From: JBHJHP01 sp042219825 | Lineage (GTDB): Bacteria > Bacteroidota > Bacteroidia > Bacteroidales > UBA5342 | NCBI RefSeq assembly: GCF_042219825.1 | Contig: NZ_JBHJHQ010000003.1 | Location: forward strand, 62,001 to 126,000 | DNA length: 64,000 bases | Direction: 5' to 3' | Part shown: positions 51,367 to 61,506 of the stretch, piece by piece | How positions within the stretch are numbered: position 1 is the first letter of the stretch | How the letters are laid out: each line of letters starts with the position of its first letter | Made by a program: the position numbers and the translations under genes | Notes under the pieces: generated by a model | What the model was told of the DNA's origin: nothing | What the model saw: the letters and a program-made list of their open reading frames with translations, nothing else | The model's database searches: none

Positions 51367-51425
51367 CCACACCCCCATTACTTTCACTCCTCATGAAAGG
51401 TATTAATATTTTAAAGCAAACAAAA

Positions 51426-52139
51426 ATGAGCGAACAGAAGGTAATAGCATACCCCGATTTCGGACCTGTTACATTTAGAAAAAATAAAAACGCCAAACAT
51501 ATTTCCATTCGCATAAAGCCGGGGCCACTGGTCTTTGTCACCCTGCCATACAGAGCAAGCATTAAAGAAGGGCAATCCGTTTTGGTGCAGAAGAAAGCCT
51601 GGGTCATTAAAAAAATGTATGAACTGGAGGAAACTGAAACGATTTACAGAACCGGTAAGGAGGTTCCTTTTAAATACCATACATTCAACATAATTGCGTC
51701 GGATACAACAAAAATTTATTCCGAAACCAAAGAAAAGGATGTAACACTTTACTATCCTGATGGTATTCCCGTTGAAGCAGAAGAAGTGCAGGAAGTTGCC
51801 AAAGAAGTGATCAGGGAAATATGGCGCAATGAGGCCAAAATATATATCCCGCAACGCATCACCTGGTTATCACACAGCTTCGGATTTATGTATCAGAATG
51901 TTAGTATCAGGGATGCACGCACGCGCTGGGGTAGTTGCACGGGATTAAAGAATATTAGTATTTCACTTTACATCATGAGATTGCCGCATCATTTAATAGA
52001 TTATGTACTTTTACATGAATTATGCCACACGGTGGTACCGAATCATGGCAAAAATTTTTATGCCTTAATGGATAAGGTTACCAAAGGCAGAACCACAGAA
52101 TATCAGAAAGAAATGCGTGCTTATAAACCCTGGTTATGA
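51426..52139 (+). CDS. YgjP-like M48-type zinc metalloprotease
   Basis: The roughly 237-aa protein carries a zinc HExxH in LLHELCHTVVPNHGKNFY, a beta-rich N-half (VTFRKNKNAKHISIRIKPG) and the RDARTRWGSCTGLKNISIS segment that marks the YgjP/DUF45 (WLM-like) group. The cellular substrate is unknown. The start at 51426 (MSEQKVIAY) fits homologues; other in-frame starts upstream (51393, or a TTG at 51363) would add an unrelated stretch. The gene overlaps the dGTPase start by four bases (ATGA), so the two are translationally coupled. Confidence 0.86.
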   Translation: MSEQKVIAYPDFGPVTFRKNKNAKHISIRIKPGPLVFVTLPYRASIKEGQSVLVQKKAWVIKKMYELEETETIYRTGKEVPFKYHTFNIIASDTTKIYSETKEKDVTLYYPDGIPVEAEEVQEVAKEVIREIWRNEAKIYIPQRITWLSHSFGFMYQNVSIRDARTRWGSCTGLKNISISLYIMRLPHHLIDYVLLHELCHTVVPNHGKNFYALMDKVTKGRTTEYQKEMRAYKPWL

Positions 52140-53479
52140 TGAACTGGAACTCACTGCTCTCCACAAAACGACTTGGTCTTGAAGACTATTTTAAAACCGA
52201 TAAACAAAACCGTACGGAATACCAGCGCGATTACGACCGGATCATTTTTTCATCTTCGTTCCGCAGGTTACAGAACAAGACACAGGTATTTCCACTCCCG
52301 GGACGGATTTTTGTTCATAACCGGTTAACCCACAGTCTTGAGGTTGCCAGTGTAGGAAGGTCCCTGGGGAATAATGTGGCCATACAGATTGTAGAAAAAG
52401 ACAATACTGTATCCGAAACACTTCATGAAATCGGGAGCATTGTATCGGCGGCCTGTTTGGTTCACGATTTAGGGAATCCTCCCTTTGGTCATTCAGGTGA
52501 GAATGTACTTAGCAGCTATTTTACAGAAGGGAAAGGCATTAAATACAAAACGGATGTAAGCAATGAGGAATGGAGCGATCTTACCAATTTTGAAGGTAAT
52601 GCCAATGCATTCAGGCTACTCACCCATCAGTTTAAAGGCCGCAGGGAAGGTGGTTTTGTCCTCACCTATCCAACTTTGGCTTCAACCATAAAATATCCAT
52701 GGGCATCTCATAAATTCAATAAAAAGAAATACGGATTTTTTCAAAGCGAGGAGTCGCAATTTATGCGGATTGCTAAAGAATTAGGTCTTGAAAATCCCGA
52801 ACAACCGGGAGAATATTTCAGGCATCCACTGGTTTATCTGGTAGAAGCTGCCGACGATATATGCTATCAGATTATGGATATTGAAGATGCGCATAAACTG
52901 GGAATGCTAACCACCAGGAAGACAAAATCTCTTCTGCTGTCATTTTTTGATACTGAACTTGAAAGCAAACGAATTGAACGACTCCGGGAAACCATGAACC
53001 GGGTGACAGATAAAAATGAACAGATTGCCTACCTGAGGGCTTCTGTTATCGGGAAACTGATAGATGCATGTTCGCATGAATTTATGGAAAATTATACAGC
53101 TATCATGTCAGGATCATATCAGGGAAGTCTGATTAAAAATATTCAGGGTGTGGTTGGTGAAGCTTATAAAACCTGTGCCGGTCTTGCCGTGCGTAAAATT
53201 TACAAAGCCCCAGAGGTGGTTGAAATCGAAATTGCCGGGTACCGCATTCTTTCAACATTGCTGGATGTGTTTGTGGAAGCCGCTTTAAATCCTGATAAAT
53301 CTTACTCAAAGCAATTACTGCAACGTCTGCCTGAGCAATACGAAATTACGGAAGGATCAATCTACAGCCGAATCCGCAATGTGCTGGACTTTATATCAGG
53401 AATGACAGATATTTATGCACTGGATTTATACCGAAAAATTACCGGCATTTCTATTCCCGGTGTAGACAAAGTTTATTAA
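52136..53479 (+). CDS. dgt: Deoxyguanosinetriphosphate triphosphohydrolase (dGTPase)
   Basis: The 447-aa HD-domain enzyme hydrolyses dNTPs to nucleoside and triphosphate. The N-terminus has YQRDYDRIIFSSSFRRLQNKTQV, followed by RLTHSLEVASVGRS and AACLVHDLGNPPFGHSGE, giving the H...HD...D metal site; EAADDICYQIMDIEDAHKLG holds the last Asp. It belongs to the shorter dGTPase subgroup. Its start overlaps the metalloprotease stop (ATGA). It ends the long rightward run that began at sufB. Confidence 0.93.
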   Translation: MMNWNSLLSTKRLGLEDYFKTDKQNRTEYQRDYDRIIFSSSFRRLQNKTQVFPLPGRIFVHNRLTHSLEVASVGRSLGNNVAIQIVEKDNTVSETLHEIGSIVSAACLVHDLGNPPFGHSGENVLSSYFTEGKGIKYKTDVSNEEWSDLTNFEGNANAFRLLTHQFKGRREGGFVLTYPTLASTIKYPWASHKFNKKKYGFFQSEESQFMRIAKELGLENPEQPGEYFRHPLVYLVEAADDICYQIMDIEDAHKLGMLTTRKTKSLLLSFFDTELESKRIERLRETMNRVTDKNEQIAYLRASVIGKLIDACSHEFMENYTAIMSGSYQGSLIKNIQGVVGEAYKTCAGLAVRKIYKAPEVVEIEIAGYRILSTLLDVFVEAALNPDKSYSKQLLQRLPEQYEITEGSIYSRIRNVLDFISGMTDIYALDLYRKITGISIPGVDKVY

Positions 53480-53563
53480 CCCAACAATCTTCAAAAAACA
53501 TAATAATTGGTGAACAGGGCTAATATATTGACTTTCTCCATAAGGTTTATTAACACCTTGCTG

Positions 53564-53594
53564 TTGTGTGTTTAAGCTTAAAAATTTAATTTTG
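53564..53594 (+). promoter_or_regulatory. Promoter: TTG-N20-TAATTTTG
   Basis: TTG at 53564-53566 and TAATTTTG at 53587-53594; lies 19 bases before the TTG start of the Ig-like lipoprotein. Confidence 0.55.
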
Positions 53595-53613
53595 AGCACT
53601 AAATAAAAATACG

Positions 53614-55434
53614 TTGCAAAAACTCATCCACATATTTTTTGTTCTGTTGGCCGTGGTTCTTTTTCATGCATGTGCCAATCCCGGAATGCCTTCAGGAGGC
53701 CCTAAAGATGTTGATCCGCCTGTATTGATTAAAAGTAAACCCGAACAAAATCAGAAAAATTATACCGATCCTAAAATCCAGCTCTATTTTGATGAGATTG
53801 TTATTTTAAAAGACACCCGGAAAAACTTTATCGTTTCACCCCCCCTCGAGGAGGACCCAATTATAAATGCACTGGCAAAAAAAATATCAATTGATCTGAA
53901 TAACGAACTACAGCCTAATACCACTTATACTTTGTATTTCGGGAGTGCTATTGTGGACAATAACGAAGGTAATCCGCTTGAGAACTTTACATTCAGCTTT
54001 TCTACGGGAGAAGTGATCGACAGCATGATGATGTCAGGAAGGGTAATCAGGGCAAAAGATCTTGAACCGATAGCAAATATCATCGTAGGAATTTATAAAG
54101 ATACATCAGATTCGGCCTTCATCAGAAATGTGCCGTTGCGAATTGCACAAACCAACAGCAAAGGAGAATTTTCCGTCAAAAATATTGCTCCGGGAAAATA
54201 CAGAATTTATGCTCTGAACGAACCAATTAAGAATTACCGGTACGACGCAGGAGAAGAAATTGCGTTTCTAGATACAATTTATGAAACATATTTTGATACC
54301 ATACAGCTGAGCGACACCGTCTGGGTAGATTCAGTGACCGTAGATACCATCATGTACCGCGATACACTAGTTTACGGCCCTGAAAACATATTATTACAAA
54401 CATTCGAAGAGTTTCATCTGGTTCAGAATCTGAGAAAAAAAGAACGTTCTTTTCCGTATCAGTTTCTTTTTTCTTTCAGCTCACCGATACAGGAAGATCC
54501 TAAACTACACATTGACGGTACACCTGACAATTACGGAGGTATATTTTCGGAATATTCAGCCACAAGAGATACGATTTACTACTGGCTAACGGATTCCAAC
54601 CTTTATAAAATGGATACGCTCATGGTTGAACTGCAGTACCAGAAGACGGATTCACTGGAGCAACTTTTCTGGCAGCAGGATACCATTCAGATGATTTACC
54701 GTGAACCCAAGAGCGGCGGCAGAAAAGGCAGGGGGAAAAACAAACCGAACGAACCCAAAACAGCATTGTTGAAGATAAATCACAATATTTCTGCAACGAT
54801 GAATCTGAAAGGCCGGATTATGTTTGAATTTGAGGAGCCAATCAACAGGTTTAATAAGGATGAAATCCATCTGTATCTGAAATCTGACACCCTGGAAAAA
54901 CCACTAAATTTCACACTCGATCAAAGTGATCTTTTCCCTCGTAAGTTCTTCTTAGATTATAACTGGGCTGAAGGGGAAAGTTATACGTTGGCTATCGATT
55001 CAGCAGCTATTGAAAATATTTATGGTATTCATTCCGATAAGTTTAAATCCTCTTTTACAATTCGTAAGCTGGATCAGTATGGCAATGTAAAATTCAACCT
55101 CACAAAACCGGATTATCCCGGTGTTTTATATATGCTTGATGCCAGCGGAAAAATCTTACGAAGCCAGCCCTTCAGCGCTTCAGACGATGCGGTTTCTTTC
55201 AGGCTTATTCTTCCTGGTAAATATTATTTCAGTCTGTTTTTTGATAAAAACGGAAATGGAGAATGGGATACCGGAAACTTATTAGAACATATTCAACCGG
55301 AACCCGTAAGGTATTTCAGTAAACAAATTGAGGTAAAAGCTTACCGGGACTATGAAGAAGACTGGGATACCGAAAAACTATTGCTCTGGAAACAAAAACC
55401 TGAAGCGTTACAAGGGAAAGAAGAAAAGAGATAA
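53614..55434 (+). CDS. Ig-like (Big_5) domain lipoprotein
   Basis: The 606-aa protein starts at a TTG and has a lipobox ending at Cys20 (LFHAC), so it should be membrane anchored. Next comes an SbsA/Big_5-type Ig-like domain (about residues 30-130; PPVLIKSKPEQNQKNYTDPKI and LQPNTTYTLYFGSAIVDNNEG), a carboxypeptidase-regulatory-like segment (about 140-210) and more beta-sandwich domains to the end. Such proteins are widespread cell-envelope lipoproteins in Bacteroidota with no known function. It precedes a DUF3108 gene by 49 bases on the same strand. Confidence 0.85.
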   Translation: MQKLIHIFFVLLAVVLFHACANPGMPSGGPKDVDPPVLIKSKPEQNQKNYTDPKIQLYFDEIVILKDTRKNFIVSPPLEEDPIINALAKKISIDLNNELQPNTTYTLYFGSAIVDNNEGNPLENFTFSFSTGEVIDSMMMSGRVIRAKDLEPIANIIVGIYKDTSDSAFIRNVPLRIAQTNSKGEFSVKNIAPGKYRIYALNEPIKNYRYDAGEEIAFLDTIYETYFDTIQLSDTVWVDSVTVDTIMYRDTLVYGPENILLQTFEEFHLVQNLRKKERSFPYQFLFSFSSPIQEDPKLHIDGTPDNYGGIFSEYSATRDTIYYWLTDSNLYKMDTLMVELQYQKTDSLEQLFWQQDTIQMIYREPKSGGRKGRGKNKPNEPKTALLKINHNISATMNLKGRIMFEFEEPINRFNKDEIHLYLKSDTLEKPLNFTLDQSDLFPRKFFLDYNWAEGESYTLAIDSAAIENIYGIHSDKFKSSFTIRKLDQYGNVKFNLTKPDYPGVLYMLDASGKILRSQPFSASDDAVSFRLILPGKYYFSLFFDKNGNGEWDTGNLLEHIQPEPVRYFSKQIEVKAYRDYEEDWDTEKLLLWKQKPEALQGKEEKR

Positions 55435-55483
55435 TTTATTTCTGGCATTACCGTTGTAGTATTATCCGAATCAAAGACAATAT

Positions 55484-56278
55484 ATGATCAGATATCTGAA
55501 AGTTATCATATTATTTTCTTGTATCATTCAGACTTTGTCTGCACAGCAAAAAACCTTTAAAAGTGGTGAAAAAGTTGTGTTTGATGCATATTATAACTGG
55601 GGTTTTATTTGGCTGAATGCAGGTCAGGCAATGTTTACAGCAAGCGATACCATTTTTAAAGGAAAAGATGCGTACCAAATGAAAGCCACCGGCGTAACAT
55701 ATAATGGATATGACTATTTATTCAAAGTTCGCGATACGCTGATTTCAGTCATTTCAAAAGATTCATTGCAGCCACTTTGGTTCACCCGAAAAACAAACGA
55801 AGGAAGTTACTCGGCAGAAATTACCTATAATTTTGATCACGAAACCAACCTGGTAAACGGCACTAAAAAGCGAAAGGGCAAAACTGAATACGCTTCTTAC
55901 ATTCTACCGGAAAACACAAAGGATATCGTCTCCGTGATTTACTACCTGCGCGAAGTAGATTTTACAGGAATGAAGGAAAACGACCGGATTTTATTTAATT
56001 TGGTGGTTGATAATGAGATGTGGGAATTGTATGTGCGTTATCTTGGGAAAAAAGTCATAAAGCTTAAATCAGGTCGCCGGTTCAGATGTATCGTTCTGGC
56101 ACCACTGCTCCTGGAAGGATCGGTGTTTAGTGGTGGTGAAGGTATGAAGATTTTTGTTACTGATGACCGTAACCGACTGCCTGTCTATATTGAATCAAAA
56201 GTTCTGGTCGGAAAAGTGAAAGCAAGCCTTATCAGCTACGAAAATTTGAAGTATCCGCTTAGTTCAGAGGTGTATTAA
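55484..56278 (+). CDS. DUF3108 domain-containing exported protein
   Basis: The 264-aa product has a signal peptide (about residues 1-20, ending TLSAQ) and then a lipocalin-like beta-rich domain with the DUF3108 signature: GEKVVFDAYYNWGFIWLNAG near its start and YYLREVDFTG in mid-protein. The family is periplasmic or outer-membrane associated and uncharacterised. The gene is 49 bases downstream of the Ig-like lipoprotein gene and is probably in the same transcript. Confidence 0.88.
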   Translation: MIRYLKVIILFSCIIQTLSAQQKTFKSGEKVVFDAYYNWGFIWLNAGQAMFTASDTIFKGKDAYQMKATGVTYNGYDYLFKVRDTLISVISKDSLQPLWFTRKTNEGSYSAEITYNFDHETNLVNGTKKRKGKTEYASYILPENTKDIVSVIYYLREVDFTGMKENDRILFNLVVDNEMWELYVRYLGKKVIKLKSGRRFRCIVLAPLLLEGSVFSGGEGMKIFVTDDRNRLPVYIESKVLVGKVKASLISYENLKYPLSSEVY

Positions 56279-56385
56279 CCCCAAATTTTAGTAAAAATAC
56301 GTAGTGCTTCAGCAGAAATAGTCTTATTTAAAAGAATTATTATTCGTATTTTTATGCGAAACCTGTAGGGGAATAAACTTTGCAT

Positions 56386-58788
56386 ATGAGATTGGTTAAA
56401 TTGATTATAGCAACTATCCTGATTGCATTACCACTGAATGCTGTTAATGCTGCTGTGATCGGTGTAACTTCCCCAAAGAAAAACTCTGTTTATACTGCCG
56501 GCTCAACCCTTTATATCTCCTACGTTTTTTTGGATGTGGACACAGTAAATATTGAAGTATTTTCCCCATTAAACGGTGGAACGTGGGAAGTTGTGGTCGA
56601 TAGCCTGCCAACGGTGGAAGGAAGTAAAATTCCCATTCAGAACCTTAAGGCTCCAGACTGGGCCCATTACGAAATCCGTATTATTGATTTTCATCACAAA
56701 GCTGACACTGCTTATTCCGGGCCATTCACTATATTAAATCCGCCATCCCCGGTTTTGCGTCTAAAGGTACAGGAAGACACTATTCAGTCCGGATCCGACT
56801 TGAATCTCAACTGGGATATCTCACCTTCCGTAGATTCAATCGCATTTGAACAATATGATCCTTGGAAAAAACGCTGGATCTTACAGGATTTTGAATATAT
56901 GACCAGGGACAGTTCTAAAATGATCAGAACAGGTAAAGGCCTTATGGGAGGAGTACATTACTTTCGTATATATGATGTGAACTTCCCTGATAAATATTCC
57001 AACATAGATTCATTTTATGTCAGGGATAACGTGTTCGGTGGCATCGACTCACTTTTTCCTGCGAATGATGCCGAAGATGTAAATATTTTGCTGGAATCCG
57101 GATCAGACACCTGTGTCTTTCTGGTTTACTTTAAGGAATTTATAGAATTGGTTCCAGGTAAAAGTATTGAAATCAATAATGAAGCACAGGGTGTTGTGAC
57201 GACCATTTCAACAAGTGACACAGCTAAAGTAAAGGTTATTAATGATATATACGGAGACCCGACAATACTATCCATACAGCCACCTCTACCACTTACTCAT
57301 TCTACCAGGTATTATATTTTATCGGACAAAGGTATTGTTAAAGATATGTCTGGAAATATTTTCAATGGATTCAGAGACAATCTGGACTGGAATTTCCATA
57401 CAGAAGCTCTGAACGACTTTAAGGGGACACTAACTTACAATGGTTCTTTGACCGGAAACCTTGTTATAGGTCTGTATGATCAGAGCGATATAGAAAGTAA
57501 CATTACCAACCATCCGGAAAATTTTGAATACAACGAGGATACTGATTTTCCCTATAGTTATGCCATTGGAGCACCAGTTGACGGGACATATGGTATATTC
57601 TGCTTTCTTGATCTTAATAATAATTTTGAAGTTGATGCCGGAGAACCAACTGGTTTGCTGGATAGTCTCTCAATGAACGGGAAGGACACAACAGGGATCA
57701 ATATCCTGCTGACGGACAATGCCAGTGTTGACGACGTTTTTGTGTTCGATCAGGCCAAATCATACTGGGGGAATAATGAAACGTTTGGCTATAATGCATT
57801 CCTGAAATCGTACTATGCAGGTGATTGGTATTCCGGATCAACACCGGTTATTTCGAATGCCTATAAAATAGATGAACTTTTATGGGGTGTCAGTTTCAGA
57901 ATCCGCGAAAATGGTTCGGATGACCTGGCAAATTCCGTTCTGAAACCGGGAACTGTAGCTCATCTGGAATTCGATTTCCCTGATTCCCTGACCATAAATT
58001 ATATTGCAGCAGGCGGTATCATAACCAAAGCACAAATGTTGAGTAACCGACTGGTGCTTGACTTAACGGTGGTAAATCCTGTGAGTTCTAACAGTGGAAA
58101 TCTGAAAGCCTCGCTGGGCTTCATTATCAGCTGCTCTCCGGATCATAGTGCAGGTGTTAATGCGCATGGATCTTTGTTCTTTGGAGATAATTATGTTAAA
58201 GATATAAGTCCGGTTTTAAGTAGTAACGGCAATGCCATCGGCGTAAGGATCAACGGCAAAAACGGCGTTGAAAGTCACCTTATTGGTATGTTGTCAGACA
58301 ACTACCTTGTAAATAACTTCAGCCAGATTGACCCGAAACATATGCCTGTAAACAGTAACAGCCTTATGGCCGTAATCCCTGATTTGGATCCGGCTCAATA
58401 CGAAGTAGATAACTCATTTGATGTGTACTCTAAAAGTTATGATATTGACGGCGACGGAAAGCTGAATAAAATGTATCGCGTAGTTGTTTCCAATAATAGT
58501 TGGTCGGCACACGATATTCTGTTTACATACAATATAACCACAAAAATACAGGACAATAATGCTTCCGTACCAAATATCATCTATAACAGAAATCAAAATG
58601 CATTTATAAGTGATGGTCTAATATATGGTTTAACTGTATATAATATTACAGGCAGAAAGCTTATTGATATAACAGGTACCTCAAAAGTATATAAAATAAA
58701 AACTGAATTTAATGAGGGAATATATATCCTGCATATCCATTCAAAAGATGGTTCCGAAGATGTTGTGAAAAAAATAATTGTCAGATAA
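56386..58788 (+). CDS. Large secreted Ig-like protein with T9SS sorting domain
   Basis: The ATG at 56386 gives an 800-aa protein with a signal peptide (MRLVKLIIATILIALPL at its start). A first beta-sandwich near residues 22-120 (TSPKKNSVYTAGSTLYISY) is followed by a Big_5-like Ig domain (about 220-345) and a long stretch of strands with dockerin-like calcium-binding notes (FLDLNNNFEVDAGEPTG; DIDGDGKLNK). The last 70 residues (LTVYNITGRKLI ... KIIVR) are a Por sorting domain, so it is likely exported by T9SS. Function unknown. An in-frame TTG at 56380 adds two residues only. Confidence 0.8.
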   Translation: MRLVKLIIATILIALPLNAVNAAVIGVTSPKKNSVYTAGSTLYISYVFLDVDTVNIEVFSPLNGGTWEVVVDSLPTVEGSKIPIQNLKAPDWAHYEIRIIDFHHKADTAYSGPFTILNPPSPVLRLKVQEDTIQSGSDLNLNWDISPSVDSIAFEQYDPWKKRWILQDFEYMTRDSSKMIRTGKGLMGGVHYFRIYDVNFPDKYSNIDSFYVRDNVFGGIDSLFPANDAEDVNILLESGSDTCVFLVYFKEFIELVPGKSIEINNEAQGVVTTISTSDTAKVKVINDIYGDPTILSIQPPLPLTHSTRYYILSDKGIVKDMSGNIFNGFRDNLDWNFHTEALNDFKGTLTYNGSLTGNLVIGLYDQSDIESNITNHPENFEYNEDTDFPYSYAIGAPVDGTYGIFCFLDLNNNFEVDAGEPTGLLDSLSMNGKDTTGINILLTDNASVDDVFVFDQAKSYWGNNETFGYNAFLKSYYAGDWYSGSTPVISNAYKIDELLWGVSFRIRENGSDDLANSVLKPGTVAHLEFDFPDSLTINYIAAGGIITKAQMLSNRLVLDLTVVNPVSSNSGNLKASLGFIISCSPDHSAGVNAHGSLFFGDNYVKDISPVLSSNGNAIGVRINGKNGVESHLIGMLSDNYLVNNFSQIDPKHMPVNSNSLMAVIPDLDPAQYEVDNSFDVYSKSYDIDGDGKLNKMYRVVVSNNSWSAHDILFTYNITTKIQDNNASVPNIIYNRNQNAFISDGLIYGLTVYNITGRKLIDITGTSKVYKIKTEFNEGIYILHIHSKDGSEDVVKKIIVR

Positions 58789-58976
58789 AATTAATCTGCC
58801 TCAGGTCTTCTTTTTATAAGCTTATATCATACTTTAACCCGATACGTCATAGTTGCAATTTTTATAGTGTAATTATAATTATCTGCATCATTATTACTAT
58901 TTCTAAATATCATATATTCCTGAAATTGCACTAAGTAAATCATTTCATATGAACATGTTAAATTAAATTTAGTGCT

Positions 58977-59405
58977 ATGAAAACAAAAATTTTATTTATT
59001 GGACTATTATTGATCTGTTTTTCAGGTTTTCAATTAACAGCTGAACCTAATCCCGGAAACGGAGCCACTCAGGGATGGACTGAAGGAACTTACTGGTCTC
59101 CTGTTTTTTGCAATGGACAGTTAGTTGATGTCCTGGAAGGGGGGCACATAATGTTACATTATGTTTTACACATTAAAGATGGATTTTTCTTCAAAGAAAT
59201 TGATCAACTAAAGGGAGAAGTAACCAGTGGGGAAACTGGTGAAACATTCAAAATAGTTGAAACTGATCGCACATACTTTGATGATGCATGGCTAATTACA
59301 TGGCATTTCAGCCTAATAGGTGACATGGGGACACATTACGTCGGAACAATAACTTATAATTATGCTAATGGAGAAATAAGTTATGGAAATGCAATATGTA
59401 ATTAA
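58977..59405 (+). CDS. Small secreted hypothetical protein
   Basis: The 142-aa product has a signal peptide (about residues 1-22, ending LTAEP). The mature part is aromatic and acidic, with a WTEGTYWSPVFCNG stretch, one Cys early and one in the final AICN, which could form a disulfide. I do not recognise the family; the alternating pattern suggests a small beta-barrel or sandwich. It lies 188 bases after the large T9SS gene with its own AT-rich leader, and a bidirectional terminator separates it from the convergent thioesterase gene. Confidence 0.65.
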   Translation: MKTKILFIGLLLICFSGFQLTAEPNPGNGATQGWTEGTYWSPVFCNGQLVDVLEGGHIMLHYVLHIKDGFFFKEIDQLKGEVTSGETGETFKIVETDRTYFDDAWLITWHFSLIGDMGTHYVGTITYNYANGEISYGNAICN

Positions 59406-59447
59406 ACCAACACGTTAATCTGTCCCATATAGAAACCCTTCCCACAC

Positions 59448-59475
59448 AAACCCGGATATCCTTCCGGGTTTGTTA
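59448..59475. terminator. Bidirectional terminator
   Basis: AAACCCGG, loop ATATCCTT, CCGGGTTT with flanking T-rich bases on plus and A-run/T-run on minus. It closes two convergent genes. Confidence 0.75.
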
Positions 59476-59955
59476 TTTAAAAAAGGCATCTACTCCGGGA
59501 TATTTAAATTCCTTCTGAGCTTTCTCAACGGGAAATAAAAAATAACTTACTACAGATTCCGTAGCAAAAACACCATCTGAATTATAAAGTTTTACATTCA
59601 CTTTGGCTAATCTTGTGGTCTGTTCCGCGACCTTTGCAACAAGTTTTACCTTCCCATTTATTGAAGAAAGCGGTTTTTTGTATTTAATTTCCATGCCTGT
59701 TGTTACGCCTGCAGTACCACATTTTACATACACCGTCCAGGCAGCAATCTCGTCCATCAACGTTGCCTGCAAACCTCCGTGAACTACACCATGATAGCCT
59801 TCGAATATACGCTCCGGTTCCCATTCGCAGGTAAGCTCTTCCCCGTCTTCCCAGAATTCCAGGTGTAATCCGTGATCGTTGTGAGGAGAACAGGCAAAAC
59901 AATTGTATAACTCCCCTTTTAGTTCCACAAACGGATTCAGAATTTGTCTTTTCAT
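59473..59955 (-). CDS. PaaI-type hotdog thioesterase
   Basis: The 160-aa protein has the PaaI pattern: an N-terminal CFACSPHNDHGLHL segment and VVHGGLQATLMDEIAAWTVY, in which HGG and the Asp form the active site. It should hydrolyse an acyl-CoA in the cytoplasm; the substrate is not determinable. It is 10 bases downstream of the aminotransferase gene on the same strand, so the two are probably co-transcribed. Confidence 0.88.
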   Translation of the reverse strand: MKRQILNPFVELKGELYNCFACSPHNDHGLHLEFWEDGEELTCEWEPERIFEGYHGVVHGGLQATLMDEIAAWTVYVKCGTAGVTTGMEIKYKKPLSSINGKVKLVAKVAEQTTRLAKVNVKLYNSDGVFATESVVSYFLFPVEKAQKEFKYPGVDAFFK

Positions 59956-59965
59956 ATTGCCCTGG

Positions 59966-61267
59966 TTAAAATTTTAATGCATATTCACAAGCCTCTGCCA
60001 TCAGTTTTACAGCACGCTTAAAAACGTCAGGATCTTCGAACCCATAGGATAAACGAAGCTGATATTTTGCCTTTTCCGTTTTGCTGCAAATGGTTCCGGG
60101 AATATAAACCAAACGTGGATTCTTTTCGCCTTTTCCGTCAACGTCCGGATCACCAGTTATACGTGACAAAAAATTAAAGAATGGAGATCCTTTATCCGTA
60201 CGAATATTTTTAAATGTGATATAAAAATAGAACGCTGCATCGCCACCGGAATACGATTCAATGTATGGACCAAGATGTTGTGAAAACTGACTTTTAATAA
60301 ATGCGGCCTTCTGCTGATAGCCTTTATTCACTGTTTCTTTTTGAATATGGATATAGTGATCCAACAGCCATCCTGAAATTTCCTGATTGATGAGCGGAGA
60401 ACTGAAGCCGATATCCGAAGTGCGCTGCGTGAGGATTTTTGCAAAATCGTTATCCGGACAGATAATATAACCAATACGCAGTGCCGGAGCCAGAATTTTC
60501 GAGAGTGTGCCCACCTCAAACACCTGGTTCCCTTTATCATACTTTAAACCCGATACCGGCTTTTCCATCTCCGGATTGTGAATAATATCTTCGTATGCTT
60601 TATCGAAAATTACGGGTATTAATTTTCCGCTTTCTTCACTCAATTTTTGAGCGATCTTGACAATAGCTTTCCTGCGCGCGTTGGATAATATAACCGTAGT
60701 GGGATTATTAACTGTTACAATGTAGAAGAAACTGACATCATAGGAACTGACTTTTGTTAATTCGTTTTCTAAAAGTTTGGTATTCAGTCCTTCCTCATCT
60801 TCAGGAACAGCCAGGATTTTAAATCCTTTTCGTTCCAGAGTTTCGGTATAGATGTAGTAATACGGATCTGCCGTAATCACTATTCCCGGCTGCAAAATAT
60901 CAGAAAGTGCATCAAGAATACTGGTGGCACCGTTTGCTCCAATCAGAATTTTTCGGTTTGTAAAATCCTTATCTTCAAGTCCTCCAATATTGTATCTCGT
61001 ATAATACGACCGGATGGAGTTGCGCAGATTTGGTGAACCATCCGCACCACCATAATTCAGCGCGTTCCGGTAATGGTCGGGATGCGACATAATATCACTG
61101 TAAGCTTCACGAATAGCTTCCACGGGAATGGTTTTATCGTTCACATAACCTACACCGAGATTAATATCAACACCTTCCCTAAAATCTTCCGCAAATTCAG
61201 CCGTCAGCTGATTAATTGCCGAAGGTATTAACGATGATTTTGCCAGTGAGGAAAATGGATAGTCCAT
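59966..61267 (-). CDS. PLP-dependent class I/II aminotransferase
   Basis: The 433-aa fold-type I PLP enzyme has the AspAT-like layout: NYGGADGSPNLRNSI (substrate/cofactor contact), ILIGANGATSILDAL, VNNPTTVIL in place of the usual NPTG, FDKAYEDI with the cofactor Asp, and the PLP-binding lysine in VGTLSKILAPALRIGYI. The C-terminal LRLSYGFED segment holds the substrate-carboxylate Arg. Substrate is unknown; KAT/AAT-like or MocR-like effector-less enzymes are all possible. It leads a two-gene leftward unit with the PaaI thioesterase. Confidence 0.85.
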   Translation of the reverse strand: MDYPFSSLAKSSLIPSAINQLTAEFAEDFREGVDINLGVGYVNDKTIPVEAIREAYSDIMSHPDHYRNALNYGGADGSPNLRNSIRSYYTRYNIGGLEDKDFTNRKILIGANGATSILDALSDILQPGIVITADPYYYIYTETLERKGFKILAVPEDEEGLNTKLLENELTKVSSYDVSFFYIVTVNNPTTVILSNARRKAIVKIAQKLSEESGKLIPVIFDKAYEDIIHNPEMEKPVSGLKYDKGNQVFEVGTLSKILAPALRIGYIICPDNDFAKILTQRTSDIGFSSPLINQEISGWLLDHYIHIQKETVNKGYQQKAAFIKSQFSQHLGPYIESYSGGDAAFYFYITFKNIRTDKGSPFFNFLSRITGDPDVDGKGEKNPRLVYIPGTICSKTEKAKYQLRLSYGFEDPDVFKRAVKLMAEACEYALKF

Positions 61268-61506
61268 CTGATATTTTTTTCAAAGTAAATCAATAATGAC
61301 GGGAATTAAAATAATTTTAGTCAGTGTATTATTTATAACGAGAATGAATTATATATCCGGAATTGTGAATCAATTTCTTTTTTCTAACTTTAATTTTCAA
61401 TAGCTGTTTTTCTAACTGTTTGTTGTGAACCACAGAAGATCTAATATAATCAGAACAAACTGAACGTAGTTAAAAAAAGTTTTATAACCAAAAAAGCCAA
61501 TCTGGA

